The position numbers and the translations under genes were made by a program. From Galactobacter sp052108535 (GTDB lineage Bacteria; Actinomycetota; Actinomycetes; Actinomycetales; Micrococcaceae): a DNA stretch of 64,000 nucleotides. The stretch spans positions 16,156-80,155 of the forward strand of contig JBQDZM010000010.1 in assembly GCA_052108535.1 (NCBI GenBank). Reading direction: 5' to 3'. The notes under the pieces are model-generated. The model saw only the letters and a program-made list of their open reading frames with translations, made no database searches and was not told where the DNA came from. Positions 27,134-35,885 of the stretch are shown here, piece by piece. Each line of letters opens with the position of its first letter. Position 1 is the first letter of the stretch.

Positions 27134-28455
27134 GCACCGCAGCCAAGATCGAGCAGAATCCTGCCAGCACGCCGGAGCAGGGAAAGCGCCCGGTGGTGCG
27201 TAGTTGGCGAACCACCATCGTCCTGGGTGTTCTCGCCCTGATCGGGCTGGTCGGCTTCGGTCTGCTTGGTCCCAACAAGGACGCCACCTTCGTCCTCAGC
27301 CAGGCATCCGATAGCATCCAGCTCTCCAACCTCACGATCTCCGGCAAGCTCACCGGCCTGGTTACGGGTCTGATCATGGCCCTGATCGCCGTGTGGAGTT
27401 TCCTGCGGGCGCGCACAGGCAAGAAGGTTCCCGGCTGGGCCGTGATCGTCTTCGGCGTGCTCTTCGTGGCGGCCTTCCTGACCTGGTGTGTCTCCATGGG
27501 AGACCCCGGCATGGGCATGCCCCCGCTGCCGCTGCAGCTGCCTAACCTGTTGGTGCTGGCCGTGGCCTCCTCGATCCCGCTGATCTACGGCTCCATGGCC
27601 GGCGTGATGAGCGAGCGCTCCGGCGTGGTCAACATCGCCATCGAGGGTCAGCTGTTGGGCGGGGCGTTCTCCGCTGCACTGTTTGGCACCGCCTTCGGCA
27701 GCGTCTACGTCGGCATGATCGCCGCCGCGATCGCCGGGGCACTGGTCTCGATGCTCCTGGTGCTCTTTGGCCTCAAGTACCGCGTGAACCAGGTGATCGT
27801 GGGCGTGGTGCTCAACGTGTTGGTCTCCGGCCTCACCGCCTACCTGCTGCACTCTGTGCTCAACGAGGGGGGTAACAAGGAGCGGTTCAACTCCACGCCC
27901 ACGCTGCCCAAGATCGCCATCCCTGGCCTGAGCGAGATCCCGCTGATCGGTCCGGCACTGTTCAATCAGACGTTGCTGGCCTACCTCATGTACGTGGCCG
28001 TATTCGTGGTCTGGTTCGCGCTGCGTCGCACCCGCTGGGGTCTGCGCACACGTGCCGTGGGTGAACACCCCAAGGCCGCGGACACCCTCGGTGTGAAGGT
28101 CAACTCGCTGCGTTTCCTCAACGTCACGATCGGTGGCGCCCTGGCCGGTTTGGGCGGCTCCTACTTCACGCTGGTGTCGGTGCACGAGTTCAAGGAGGAC
28201 ATGACGGCCGGTAGCGGTTACATCGCCTTGGCCGCTGTCATCTTGGGCCGCTGGAACCCGATCTCCGCAGCACTTGCAGGACTCATGTTCGGTTTCGCGA
28301 CCAACCTGGGCCAGCAGGTCACTGTGCTGCAGACCCCGGTCCCCAGCCAGTTCTTCGAGATGCTGCCCTACCTCGTGACCATCCTGGTGGTGGCCGGTCT
28401 GGTGGGCAAGTCGCGCGGCCCGGCGGCCAGCGGTGAACCGTACGTGAAGGAATGA
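27130..28455 (+). CDS. Nucleoside ABC transporter permease (YufQ/NupC type)
   Basis: 441 residues, about ten membrane helices. MSERSGVVNIAIEGQLLGGAF and AVGEHPKAADTLGVKV are the family marks of the second permease. It carries an extra roughly 100-residue N-terminal part with three helices compared with the shortest family members. Overlaps cdd by 4 bases, tying uptake to deamination. Confidence 0.92.
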   Translation: MSTAAKIEQNPASTPEQGKRPVVRSWRTTIVLGVLALIGLVGFGLLGPNKDATFVLSQASDSIQLSNLTISGKLTGLVTGLIMALIAVWSFLRARTGKKVPGWAVIVFGVLFVAAFLTWCVSMGDPGMGMPPLPLQLPNLLVLAVASSIPLIYGSMAGVMSERSGVVNIAIEGQLLGGAFSAALFGTAFGSVYVGMIAAAIAGALVSMLLVLFGLKYRVNQVIVGVVLNVLVSGLTAYLLHSVLNEGGNKERFNSTPTLPKIAIPGLSEIPLIGPALFNQTLLAYLMYVAVFVVWFALRRTRWGLRTRAVGEHPKAADTLGVKVNSLRFLNVTIGGALAGLGGSYFTLVSVHEFKEDMTAGSGYIALAAVILGRWNPISAALAGLMFGFATNLGQQVTVLQTPVPSQFFEMLPYLVTILVVAGLVGKSRGPAASGEPYVKE

Positions 28456-28847
28456 CCGTGGCCGTGGACTGGGACGCCCTCAAGGCCGCAGCGTTCGCTG
28501 CGACCCGTCACGCCTACGCACCGTACTCCGGATACGCGGTGGGCGCGGCGGGTCTAAGCGAGGACGGCCGGCTGGTGTCCGGCTGCAACATCGAGAATGC
28601 CGGCTACGGCGTCACGCTGTGTGCCGAATGCACCATGGTCGGGGAACTCGCCATGACCGGCGGCGGCAAGCTTGCCGCCTTCACCTGCGTCAATGCAGAG
28701 GGAGAGATCATCATGCCCTGCGGCCGCTGCCGGCAGTTGCTGGCCGAGCACGCGGGTCCGGATTTCCTGGCCCTTGGTGTGCGCGGTGAGATGACGCTGG
28801 ATCAGCTGCTTCCCGCAGCCTTTGGCCCCAGCGACCTCAGCGATTGA
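28452..28847 (+). CDS. cdd: Cytidine deaminase
   Basis: 131 residues. Zinc enzyme converting cytidine and deoxycytidine to uridine forms. Zinc ligands and the catalytic Glu are in TLCAECTMVGEL and MPCGRCRQLL; NIENAGYGV binds the ribose. Starts within the upstream permease stop (ATGA). Its stop codon lies in a 17-bp tandem duplication. Confidence 0.95.
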   Translation: MTVAVDWDALKAAAFAATRHAYAPYSGYAVGAAGLSEDGRLVSGCNIENAGYGVTLCAECTMVGELAMTGGGKLAAFTCVNAEGEIIMPCGRCRQLLAEHAGPDFLALGVRGEMTLDQLLPAAFGPSDLSD

Positions 28848-28868
28848 ACCAACTCAGCGATTGAACCA
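28836..28868. repeat. 17-bp tandem duplication at the cdd stop
   Basis: CTCAGCGATTGAACCA occurs at 28836-28851 and 28853-28868. The first copy contains the cdd TGA. A recent slippage event is likely, and it extends the spacer to deoA to 50 bases. Confidence 0.85.
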
Positions 28869-28897
28869 GTCCGAAACCGGAGACAAGGAAGTATCAC

Positions 28898-30208
28898 GTG
28901 GGAATCGAACCGTTCGACGCCGTTGACGTCATCGCAGCCAAGCGCGACCGCAAGACGCTGAGCCCCGACCAGATCGATTGGGTCGTGGACGCCTACACCC
29001 GAGGTGTGGTGGCTCCCGAGCAGATGAGCGCGTTGGCCATGGCGATCTTCTTGAACGGCATGGACCGCGAGGAGATCGCGCGCTGGGCCGATGCCATGAT
29101 CCGGACGGGGGAGCGGCTCTCCTATACCGGGCTCGCACACCCCGATGGGACTCGAATTCCCACGGCTGATAAGCACTCCACCGGTGGTGTGGGGGACAAG
29201 ATCACGTTGCCGTTGGGCCCGTTGGTGGCGTCGTTCGGCGTGGCCGTTCCGCAGCTCTCCGGTCGCGGGCTGGGCCACACCGGTGGGACGCTGGACAAGA
29301 TGGAGGCCATCCCCGGGTGGAGCCCCAATCTGAGCAACGAGGCCATGTTCTCGCAGCTGGAAGAGGTGGGCGCCATCGTCGCAGCTGCGGGTGCCGACCT
29401 GGTTCCGGCAGACAAACTGCTCTACGCGCTGCGGGACGTCACGGGCACCGTGGAATGTATCCCGTTGATCGCGACTTCCATCATGTCTAAGAAGATCGCG
29501 GAGGGAACCGGCTCCCTGGTGCTGGACGTGAAGGTGGGGTCCGGTGCGTTCATGAAGACCGAGGCTCAGGCTCGTGAGCTGGCCCGCACCATGGTGGATC
29601 TGGGCGGGGACGCCGGGGTGAACACCGTGGCGCTGCTGACGGACATGTCCACGCCGCTGGGCCTCACGGTGGGTAACGCTGTGGAGGTCGAGGAGTCCCT
29701 CGAGGTCTTGGCGGGCGGTGGCCCCGCGGACGTCGTGGAGCTGACCGTGGCGCTGGCGCGGGAGATGCTGGCAGGGGCCGGTGTCACCGATGTGGATGTC
29801 GAGGCGAACCTCAACAATGGTAAGGCCATGGACGTGTGGAACCGCATGATCGCGGCTCAGGGCGGGGACCCGCACGCCGCACTGCCCACGGCCAAGCACC
29901 AGGACGTGGTGTACGCGGAGGCCGACGGTGTGCTGCTGAGCCTGGACGCGCTCAGCGTGGGCGTGGCGTCGTGGCGTCTCGGCGCCGGTCGTGCCCGCAA
30001 GGAGGACCCGGTGCAAGCCGGTGCCGGGATCCGCTTGCACGCCAAGCCGGGTGCCACTGTGCGTCGTGGTCAGCCGCTCATGACGCTGCTGAGTGATGAC
30101 GAGGCCCGCTTTGCCCGGGCCCGTGAGGCGCTGCAGGGTGGGGTCGTCATCGGTCCAGAGGGCGACCGTCCGGCGCTGCGCGGCATCGTGTTGGACCGCA
30201 TCGCCTGA
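28898..30208 (+). CDS. deoA: Thymidine/pyrimidine nucleoside phosphorylase
   Basis: 436 residues. Cleaves thymidine or uridine with phosphate to base plus (deoxy)ribose-1-phosphate. Conserved blocks: KHSTGGVGDKITLPL, SGRGLGHTGGTLDKME, SIMSKKIAEGTGSLVLDVKVGSGAFMK. The GTG start has AAGGAAG nine bases upstream. Fifth enzyme/transport gene in the nucleoside block. Confidence 0.94.
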   Translation: MGIEPFDAVDVIAAKRDRKTLSPDQIDWVVDAYTRGVVAPEQMSALAMAIFLNGMDREEIARWADAMIRTGERLSYTGLAHPDGTRIPTADKHSTGGVGDKITLPLGPLVASFGVAVPQLSGRGLGHTGGTLDKMEAIPGWSPNLSNEAMFSQLEEVGAIVAAAGADLVPADKLLYALRDVTGTVECIPLIATSIMSKKIAEGTGSLVLDVKVGSGAFMKTEAQARELARTMVDLGGDAGVNTVALLTDMSTPLGLTVGNAVEVEESLEVLAGGGPADVVELTVALAREMLAGAGVTDVDVEANLNNGKAMDVWNRMIAAQGGDPHAALPTAKHQDVVYAEADGVLLSLDALSVGVASWRLGAGRARKEDPVQAGAGIRLHAKPGATVRRGQPLMTLLSDDEARFARAREALQGGVVIGPEGDRPALRGIVLDRIA

Positions 30209-30225
30209 GCAGTGGTCACATCCTG

Positions 30226-30258
30226 CCCCGAATGGATGAACTTCCCAGGTGTTCGGGG
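30226..30258. terminator. Weak hairpin after deoA
   Basis: CCCCGAA (30226-30232) and TTCGGGG (30252-30258) with a 19-base loop, followed by AAAAAT. Pairing is short and the loop large, so its role is doubtful. Confidence 0.35.
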
Positions 30259-30336
30259 AAAAATAGTTCAGGAAAGAGCCGTGGGTGCCCGCAGGTGCCG
30301 GCGTTGACGCACCTGGAAGGACGTTGCTGACAGCCC

Positions 30337-31164
30337 ATGTCGTGGACTGATTGGATGGACGCCATCAACGATGGCGTGCTGCATGCAGCGTGGGCCTGGT
30401 GGGTCCTCCCCGTGGTCTTCCTGCTGTGCCTGATCGACGGGTTCTTTCCCGTTGTCCCGTCCGAATCGTTGTTGGTTGCCTTGGCTTCCGTCTGGGTCGG
30501 AAATGGGTTCTTGCCGTTGCTGGTCCTGGTGCTGGTGGGTGCGGTGGGTGCTTTCTTAGGCGATCAGGTGGCCTTCCGCATCGGCCGGGCGTTGGGGCAT
30601 CGCCGAACCAAGTGGATGCTTAAACCTCGCGTGGCGAAGGTGTTTGATGCCGCAGAGCGCCAGTTGCGTCGTCGCGGTGCCGTGTTGATCTTCTCGGCCC
30701 GCTATGTGCCCATTGGTCGGGTGGCCGTGAACATCACGGCGGGCGCCACGGGCTATTCCGCCAAGCGGTTCGCGTTCCTTGACGGCATCGGCTGTCTGCT
30801 CTGGGGCGTCTATTCGGTGTCCATCGGTGCTTTGGCCGGCAACTGGATGGAGCACAACAGGGTGCTCGGGATCGTCCTCTCCGTGGTGGTCGCCATCGTG
30901 TTGGGCTGGCTGCTGGACCGTCTGGTGCACGCGCTGGTGATGCATCGTTACCCCAAGGCGCTGCGCCAGGCCTTGACTCATCCGCACCCCGATTCGGACT
31001 CTGACTCCGGCCCCGATTCTGACCTTGGCTCTGACTCCGGTCCCGTCGCTGGTGCTGAGCCTGCTTCTGAACGGGCGACGGACCCGGAGGCGGGGGCGGC
31101 GGAAGAGCACGAGGACGGCGCGGCGGAGAAGCGGCGTTCGGATTCGGACTCCGACGTCGCCTGA
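30337..31164 (+). CDS. DedA family membrane protein
   Basis: 275 residues. Membrane segments with the DedA pattern: FFPVVPSESLLVALA, FLGDQVAFRIGRALG, FSARYVPIGRVAVNITAGATG and a last helix around 188-208. DedA proteins are envelope lipid transporters or flippases. The C-terminal 65 residues are an acidic Asp/Ser repeat (DSDSDSGPDSDLGSDSG) that looks like slippage-prone low complexity. No strong ribosome site; GAAGGA is 14 bases upstream of the ATG. Confidence 0.85.
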   Translation: MSWTDWMDAINDGVLHAAWAWWVLPVVFLLCLIDGFFPVVPSESLLVALASVWVGNGFLPLLVLVLVGAVGAFLGDQVAFRIGRALGHRRTKWMLKPRVAKVFDAAERQLRRRGAVLIFSARYVPIGRVAVNITAGATGYSAKRFAFLDGIGCLLWGVYSVSIGALAGNWMEHNRVLGIVLSVVVAIVLGWLLDRLVHALVMHRYPKALRQALTHPHPDSDSDSGPDSDLGSDSGPVAGAEPASERATDPEAGAAEEHEDGAAEKRRSDSDSDVA

Positions 31165-31185
31165 CCGACCCTGTACCCGCTGGTC

Positions 31186-31590
31186 TTCGCGAATCATTTT
31201 TGCAGCGTGTGGGTCTGCGTTGGCAGCAGAATCGATTCGCNNNNNNNNNNNNNNNNNNNNNNNNNNNNNNNNNNNNNNNNNNNNNNNNNNNNNNNNNNNN
31301 NNNNNNNNNNNNNNNNNNNNNNNNNNNNNNNNNNNNNNNNTTCGCGAATCATTTTTGCAGCGTGTGGGTCTGCGTTGGCAGCAGAATCGATTCGCGAGCC
31401 TGGGAACTCTGCGGAAGTGATTCGGGAGCTTGCGCGGTCTGTGTCCCGTGCTTTTCGCGAATCATTTTTGCAGCGTGTGGGTCTGCGTTGGCAGCAGAAT
31501 TGATTCGGGAGCTCGGGAACTCTGCGGAATTGGTTCGGGAGCGTGGGAACTCTGCAGAATTGATTCGGGAACCCTAGCACCCGGGCCATC
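31186..31590. repeat. Complex repeat region upstream of add
   Basis: A 55-base element starting TTCGCGAATCATTTTTGCAG occurs at 31186-31240, 31341-31395 and, with slight changes, at about 31454-31508. Its ends TCGCGAATC and GATTCGCGA pair as a 9-bp stem. A second unit, GGGAACTCTGCGGAA...TTCGGGAGC (about 27 bases), occurs at least three times between 31400 and 31575. All frames read through it, but the composition is repeat, not gene. The first two copies flank the N gap and may be one copy duplicated by assembly; the third is real. Confidence 0.75.
31241..31340. other. 100-N scaffold gap with duplicated 55-base flanks
   Basis: Bases 31186-31240 and 31341-31395 are identical over 55 bases, the same overlap length as at the 13003 gap. 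Because the element also has a third nearby copy, repeat collapse probably caused the assembly break. Confidence 0.9.
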
Positions 31591-31669
31591 CCACCAAACC
31601 TCGGGCACGGTGCTGCTTCACAGCGCCAGTCAGGCCCGCGCATCGCGTGCCCCACGTACGCTTGGTTTC

Positions 31670-32875
31670 GTGAGCCACGACAACGCACGCGAAGCCAAGC
31701 CGACCACCGCCAAACCGACGAGCAACCCAGCACAGGTGAGCAACTCAGAGCTGACCCTGGACATCCGCGACCTCCCCAAGGTCACCCTTCACGAGCACCT
31801 GGATGGAGGGCTACGGCCAGAAACCATCATCGAGCTGGCGCCCGCTGCGGGTCTGAACCTTCCCACCACCGACCCGGAGGGCCTGGCCGACTGGTTCGTT
31901 GACTCCGCGCGCGCGGGATCGTTGGAGCGCTACCTGGAGACCTTCGCACTGACCCTGGCTGTAATGCAGACGCCAGAGAACCTGACCCGGATCGCCAGGG
32001 AGTACGTGGCGGACCTCGTTGACGACGGCGTGGTTTACGCCGAGGTGCGTTGGGCGCCGGAGCAGCACCAGGAGCAGGGTCTCACCTTGGACCAGGCCAT
32101 CGCTGCTGTGGCGGCCGGGCTGGAGCAGGGCATGGAGGCCGCGGCGGAGGCAGATCACGACATCCTGGTCACCCAGATCATCACGGCCATGCGGCAGGGA
32201 ACGCGCGGCGAGGAGGTCGCGATGACGGCACTTCGCCACCGCGACGCCGGCGTGGTCGGCTTCGACCTGGCGGGTCCCGAGGCAGGCTTCCCCGCCTCTG
32301 CGCACAAGCCAGCATTGGACCTGCTGGCCGAGCAGCTCTTCCCGGTCACCCTTCACGCGGGGGAGGCCGATGGCCTGGATTCCATCCGCTCTGCGCTCGT
32401 GGACGGTCGGGCGCTGCGCTTGGGCCATGGCGTGCGCATCGCAGAGGACTTGGAAGAGGAAGTGGACGTGGACGAGGACGGTGAGAGCGTCGAGGTGCTC
32501 TCCGCCGGCGAGGTCGCCACGTGGGTCAGGGACCGAGGAATCGCCCTGGAGGTCTGCCCGTCCTCCAACCTGGACACCCGGGCCACGGCTGCCTGGGGCG
32601 AGGACTTGGCCTCCCACCCCATCGACCTGCTCTACCGCGCGGGCTTCGCGGTGACGGTCTCCCCGGACAACCGCCTCATGTCAGACACCACGGTCTCTGA
32701 CGAACTGGCCCAGCTCGTCGAGGCCTTCGACTACGACGTCGAGGACCTGCTGCAGTTCACTCTCAACGCGGTGGAAGCGTCCTTCCTGGGGTTGGATGAC
32801 AAGCAGGATCTGGCGGAGAGCATCGTGGAGGCTTACGACGAACTCTTGGAGGGTTCAGAGGGCACCGATGCCTGA
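31670..32875 (+). CDS. add: Adenosine deaminase
   Basis: 401 residues. Deaminates adenosine and deoxyadenosine to (deoxy)inosine. Metal site LHEHLDGGLRPETIIELA, catalytic Glu region HAGEADG with the later LGHGVRI, and SPDNRLMSDTTVSDE. An acidic insertion DLEEEVDVDEDGESVE sits after LGHG. I start at GTG 31670 because TACGCT lies 7 bases upstream and an earlier start would be made of intergenic repeat. Overlaps mazG by 8 bases. Confidence 0.94.
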   Translation: MSHDNAREAKPTTAKPTSNPAQVSNSELTLDIRDLPKVTLHEHLDGGLRPETIIELAPAAGLNLPTTDPEGLADWFVDSARAGSLERYLETFALTLAVMQTPENLTRIAREYVADLVDDGVVYAEVRWAPEQHQEQGLTLDQAIAAVAAGLEQGMEAAAEADHDILVTQIITAMRQGTRGEEVAMTALRHRDAGVVGFDLAGPEAGFPASAHKPALDLLAEQLFPVTLHAGEADGLDSIRSALVDGRALRLGHGVRIAEDLEEEVDVDEDGESVEVLSAGEVATWVRDRGIALEVCPSSNLDTRATAAWGEDLASHPIDLLYRAGFAVTVSPDNRLMSDTTVSDELAQLVEAFDYDVEDLLQFTLNAVEASFLGLDDKQDLAESIVEAYDELLEGSEGTDA

Positions 32876-33530
32876 GCAACCGGCACATCGGGATCCGTCG
32901 GAGGCATTGAACAGGCTCATCACCATCGTCGATGCCCTACGCGCGGAATGCGGCTGGACGGCCAAGCTCACGCCTGAGTCCCTGGCCCCCTATCTGGTGG
33001 AGGAAGCGGCAGAGGTCAGTGAGACGGTCCGCCGCGGTGAATTGGGGCAGCCACTGGCTTCGGAACTGGGCGACATCCTCTTCCAGCTGATGCTCCACTC
33101 CAGGCTGGGGGAGGAACGCGGCGACCTGGACCTCGTGGACGTGATCCAGGCCATCACCGACAAGCTGCTGCGCCGTAACACCCACGTGTTTGCCGCCGAC
33201 GGATCAGTCCTGGAACACCCTGATCACGACCCGGTGGCAGCGGAACGCGCCTGGGCGCAGGCCAAGCTGAAGGAACGCACCGCGCGCGGAACAGCCCCAG
33301 CGGATGCTGACCCGCTGCGCGGCCTGCCGCGCAGCCTGCCCGCCCTGCTGCTGGCGCAAAAGGCGCTGTCCCGAGCGGAGTCGGGCCACACGCCGTCGGG
33401 CATTGACGCCGCCTCACCGGACACTGCGGAGCGCATCGGTGACGACCTGCTGGCCCTGGTGGGACGGGCCCGCGCCGCGGGCGTCGATGCCGAGTCGGCC
33501 CTGCGTAACGCGCTGGAACGGGCCCTCTAA
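32868..33530 (+). CDS. mazG: MazG-family nucleoside triphosphate pyrophosphohydrolase
   Basis: 220 residues. The EExxE motif EEAAEVSE and the second metal block ELGDILFQLMLHSR are present, as in MazG house-cleaning enzymes that hydrolyse non-canonical NTPs. One catalytic domain followed by a helical tail. ATG 32868 overlaps the add stop and has GAGGG upstream. The tail contains SGHTPSGID, the dispersed motif in frame. Confidence 0.85.
   Translation: MPEQPAHRDPSEALNRLITIVDALRAECGWTAKLTPESLAPYLVEEAAEVSETVRRGELGQPLASELGDILFQLMLHSRLGEERGDLDLVDVIQAITDKLLRRNTHVFAADGSVLEHPDHDPVAAERAWAQAKLKERTARGTAPADADPLRGLPRSLPALLLAQKALSRAESGHTPSGIDAASPDTAERIGDDLLALVGRARAAGVDAESALRNALERAL
33386..33403 (+). repeat. 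Dispersed CCACACGCCGTCGGGCAT motif, intragenic copy in mazG
   Basis: An 18-base copy encoding HTPSG within the C-terminal linker of MazG. Confidence 0.7.
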
Positions 33531-33683
33531 CCCGATTCACCCGAACCGATCTTGGGACTCGGGGAGTGGAACGGCCCGGCGATGGGTAGGCTGGGCTTGC
33601 AATGCGTTGGACATCGGCCTGTATTGCGTCAGAAGCGGTCAGCGTAGACCGTGACCATCCCTTTTTGAAGGAGAGAAGCTTCC

Positions 33684-34958
33684 ATGGCTCTCATCGATGC
33701 CGTTCATGCCCGCGAGATCCTCGACTCCCGCGGTAACCCCACCCTCGAGGTCGAAGTCCTCCTGACCGACGGTTCCCTGGGTCGCGCCGGAGTGCCCTCC
33801 GGTGCTTCCACTGGCGAATTCGAAGCCGTTGAACTGCGCGACGGCGACGCCGATCGCTACCAGGGCAAGGGCGTGCGTAACGCCGTCGACAACGTGATCG
33901 ACCAGATCGGTCCCAAGGTTGTGGGCCTCGACGCCACGGATCAGCGCTTCATCGACCAGACCATGCTTGATCTGGACGGGACCCCGAACAAGGGGTCGCT
34001 GGGCGCCAACGCCATCCTCGGTGTCTCCCTGGCCGTGGCTCACGCCGCCGCCGAATCCGCGAACCTGCCCCTCTACAAGTACTTGGGCGGGCCCAACGCG
34101 CACGTTCTGCCCGTGCCGATGATGAACATCCTCAACGGCGGTTCCCACGCGGACTCCGACGTCGACATCCAGGAGTTCATGATCGCGCCCGTGGGCGCAA
34201 GCACGTTCTCCGAGGCGCTGCAGTGGGGTGCCGAGGTTTACCACACGCTGAAGTCCGTGCTGAAGGAAAAGGGCCTCTCCACCGGCCTGGGCGACGAGGG
34301 CGGCTTCGCCCCGAACCTGCCCTCCAACCGTGCGGCCCTGGACCTCATCGTTGAGGCCATCACCAAGGCCGGGTTCACCCCGGGTGCCGATGTGGCCCTG
34401 GCCCTGGACGTGGCCTCCTCCGAGTTCTACACGGACGGCGCCTACCAGTTCGAGGGCAAGCCGCACACTGCTGCCGAGATGAGCGCTTACTACGGCGAGC
34501 TCGTGGACGCTTACCCGCTGGTCTCCATCGAGGACCCGCTGGACGAGAACGACTGGGAGGGGTGGGCCACCATCACTTCCGATCTCGGCGCCAAGGTGCA
34601 GATCGTGGGCGACGACCTCTTCGTCACCAACCCCGAGCGCCTGGCCCGCGGCATCAAGGACGGCGCCGCGAACTCTCTGCTGGTGAAGGTCAACCAGATC
34701 GGTTCCCTGACCGAGACCCTCGATGCCATCTCCGACGCCCAGCGCGCGCAGTACACCACCATGGTTTCTCACCGTTCCGGCGAGACCGAGGACACCACCA
34801 TCGCCGACCTGGCCGTGGCCGTGAACTCCGGCCAGATCAAGACCGGTGCCCCGGCCCGTTCGGAGCGTGTGGCTAAGTACAACCAGCTGCTGCGCATCGA
34901 GGAAGAGCTGGGCGACGCCGCCATCTACGCAGGTCGTAGCGCCTTCCCGCGCTTCTGA
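33684..34958 (+). CDS. eno: Enolase
   Basis: 424 residues. Converts 2-phosphoglycerate to phosphoenolpyruvate. Conserved features: SRGNPTLEVEVLL, the GASTGEFEAVELRDGD loop, GDEGGFAPNL, SIEDPLDENDWEGW and the signature LLVKVNQIGSLTETL. GAAGGAGAG precedes the ATG. TAGGCT near 33587 is a likely -10, giving a leader of about 85 bases. Followed by a strong hairpin. Confidence 0.97.
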   Translation: MALIDAVHAREILDSRGNPTLEVEVLLTDGSLGRAGVPSGASTGEFEAVELRDGDADRYQGKGVRNAVDNVIDQIGPKVVGLDATDQRFIDQTMLDLDGTPNKGSLGANAILGVSLAVAHAAAESANLPLYKYLGGPNAHVLPVPMMNILNGGSHADSDVDIQEFMIAPVGASTFSEALQWGAEVYHTLKSVLKEKGLSTGLGDEGGFAPNLPSNRAALDLIVEAITKAGFTPGADVALALDVASSEFYTDGAYQFEGKPHTAAEMSAYYGELVDAYPLVSIEDPLDENDWEGWATITSDLGAKVQIVGDDLFVTNPERLARGIKDGAANSLLVKVNQIGSLTETLDAISDAQRAQYTTMVSHRSGETEDTTIADLAVAVNSGQIKTGAPARSERVAKYNQLLRIEEELGDAAIYAGRSAFPRF

Positions 34959-35006
34959 CCCGCCGACGCCGGGTCGCGTTCACCGCGTTCCCAGCACCGG
35001 CCGATA

Positions 35007-35055
35007 CGATCGAGGCGGTCCCACCAACTGAGGTTGGCCGGGGCCGCCTCGATCG
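35007..35055 (+). terminator. Enolase terminator
   Basis: CGATCGAGGCGGTCCC (35007-35022) pairs with GGGGCCGCCTCGATCG (35040-35055), one mismatch or bulge. Confidence 0.8.
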
Positions 35056-35110
35056 GCGTCCGGGCCGGTCCGAGCACCTGTTGTAACTCAGTCAAGGAAG
35101 GCGTTTACGC

Positions 35111-35839
35111 GTGAGTGACAAGGCGCCCCGCGTCCCATACCGCGGGAAACGAACGCCCCCTGTGGTGCGCACGTCCGGTACGGATCCCGAGGTGCCCGAC
35201 GACCAGGCGTCGGCTCCCACGGCGGCGGAACCCGCCGCTCGGGCCGCCACTGCTTCGGCCTCCAGCGCTCCGGCCTCCGGCGAGCCGGAGGCCGCCACGG
35301 CCTCCATCCCCGTGGTGCGCCCCAAGAAGAAGCATCCCTCGGTGGCCGACGGCGCCAGGCGGCTTAGGGAGCGCATGGCCCTGGAAGGGGCCATCCACGA
35401 TCCAGGGGACGACGCGCGTCCGGCCCCTGCCGTGCCGCCGGAGGTCCCGGACCGCCCCACTCCGGCACGCGCGCTGAGCACCCGGGTCATCACCTTGTCC
35501 CTGATTCTGATCATTTCCGGCTTCACGCTGTTCCCCACGACCACCACCTACCTGCGGCAGCAGGGCGAATTGCGCGCGGCTCAGGCCAAATTGGCCGAGG
35601 AAACGGCCACCAAGGAACGCCTGGATGACGAACTCAAACGGTGGGACGACCCCGAGTACGTCAAGCAGCAAGCCCGTGAACGCATCGGCATGGCCGTGCC
35701 GGGGGAGAAGCAGTACGTCAACGTGGGGGAACCCAAGGGCACCCAGCGCGCAACGAGCGTGGAGCCGGGAGAATACCGGCAGGGACTACCCTGGGGTGAC
35801 GGCCTGTGGGACTCCGTGATGCGAGCATCCAACCCGTAA
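35111..35839 (+). CDS. Septum formation initiator (DivIC/FtsB-like)
   Basis: 242 residues. A long disordered Pro/Ala N-terminus (about 1-118), one membrane helix VITLSLILIISGFTLF, then the coiled coil LRQQGELRAAQAKLAEE and the FtsB/DivIC end DDPEYVKQQARERIGMAVPGE. Such proteins help assemble the division septum. The GTG start has GGAAGG upstream. The eno - DivIC - DUF501 - ppx order is typical of actinobacteria. Confidence 0.88.
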   Translation: MSDKAPRVPYRGKRTPPVVRTSGTDPEVPDDQASAPTAAEPAARAATASASSAPASGEPEAATASIPVVRPKKKHPSVADGARRLRERMALEGAIHDPGDDARPAPAVPPEVPDRPTPARALSTRVITLSLILIISGFTLFPTTTTYLRQQGELRAAQAKLAEETATKERLDDELKRWDDPEYVKQQARERIGMAVPGEKQYVNVGEPKGTQRATSVEPGEYRQGLPWGDGLWDSVMRASNP

Positions 35840-35885
35840 AGCCAGAGCGAACCCCAGTACCGCAAGAACTTGAGTGAGGACGTAC

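Noticed and set aside
31186..31395. Apparent two-copy tandem duplication around the N run
   Set aside because: Exactly 55 identical bases on each side of a 100-N gap points to an unmerged assembly overlap. Only the third copy near 31454 is treated as independent.
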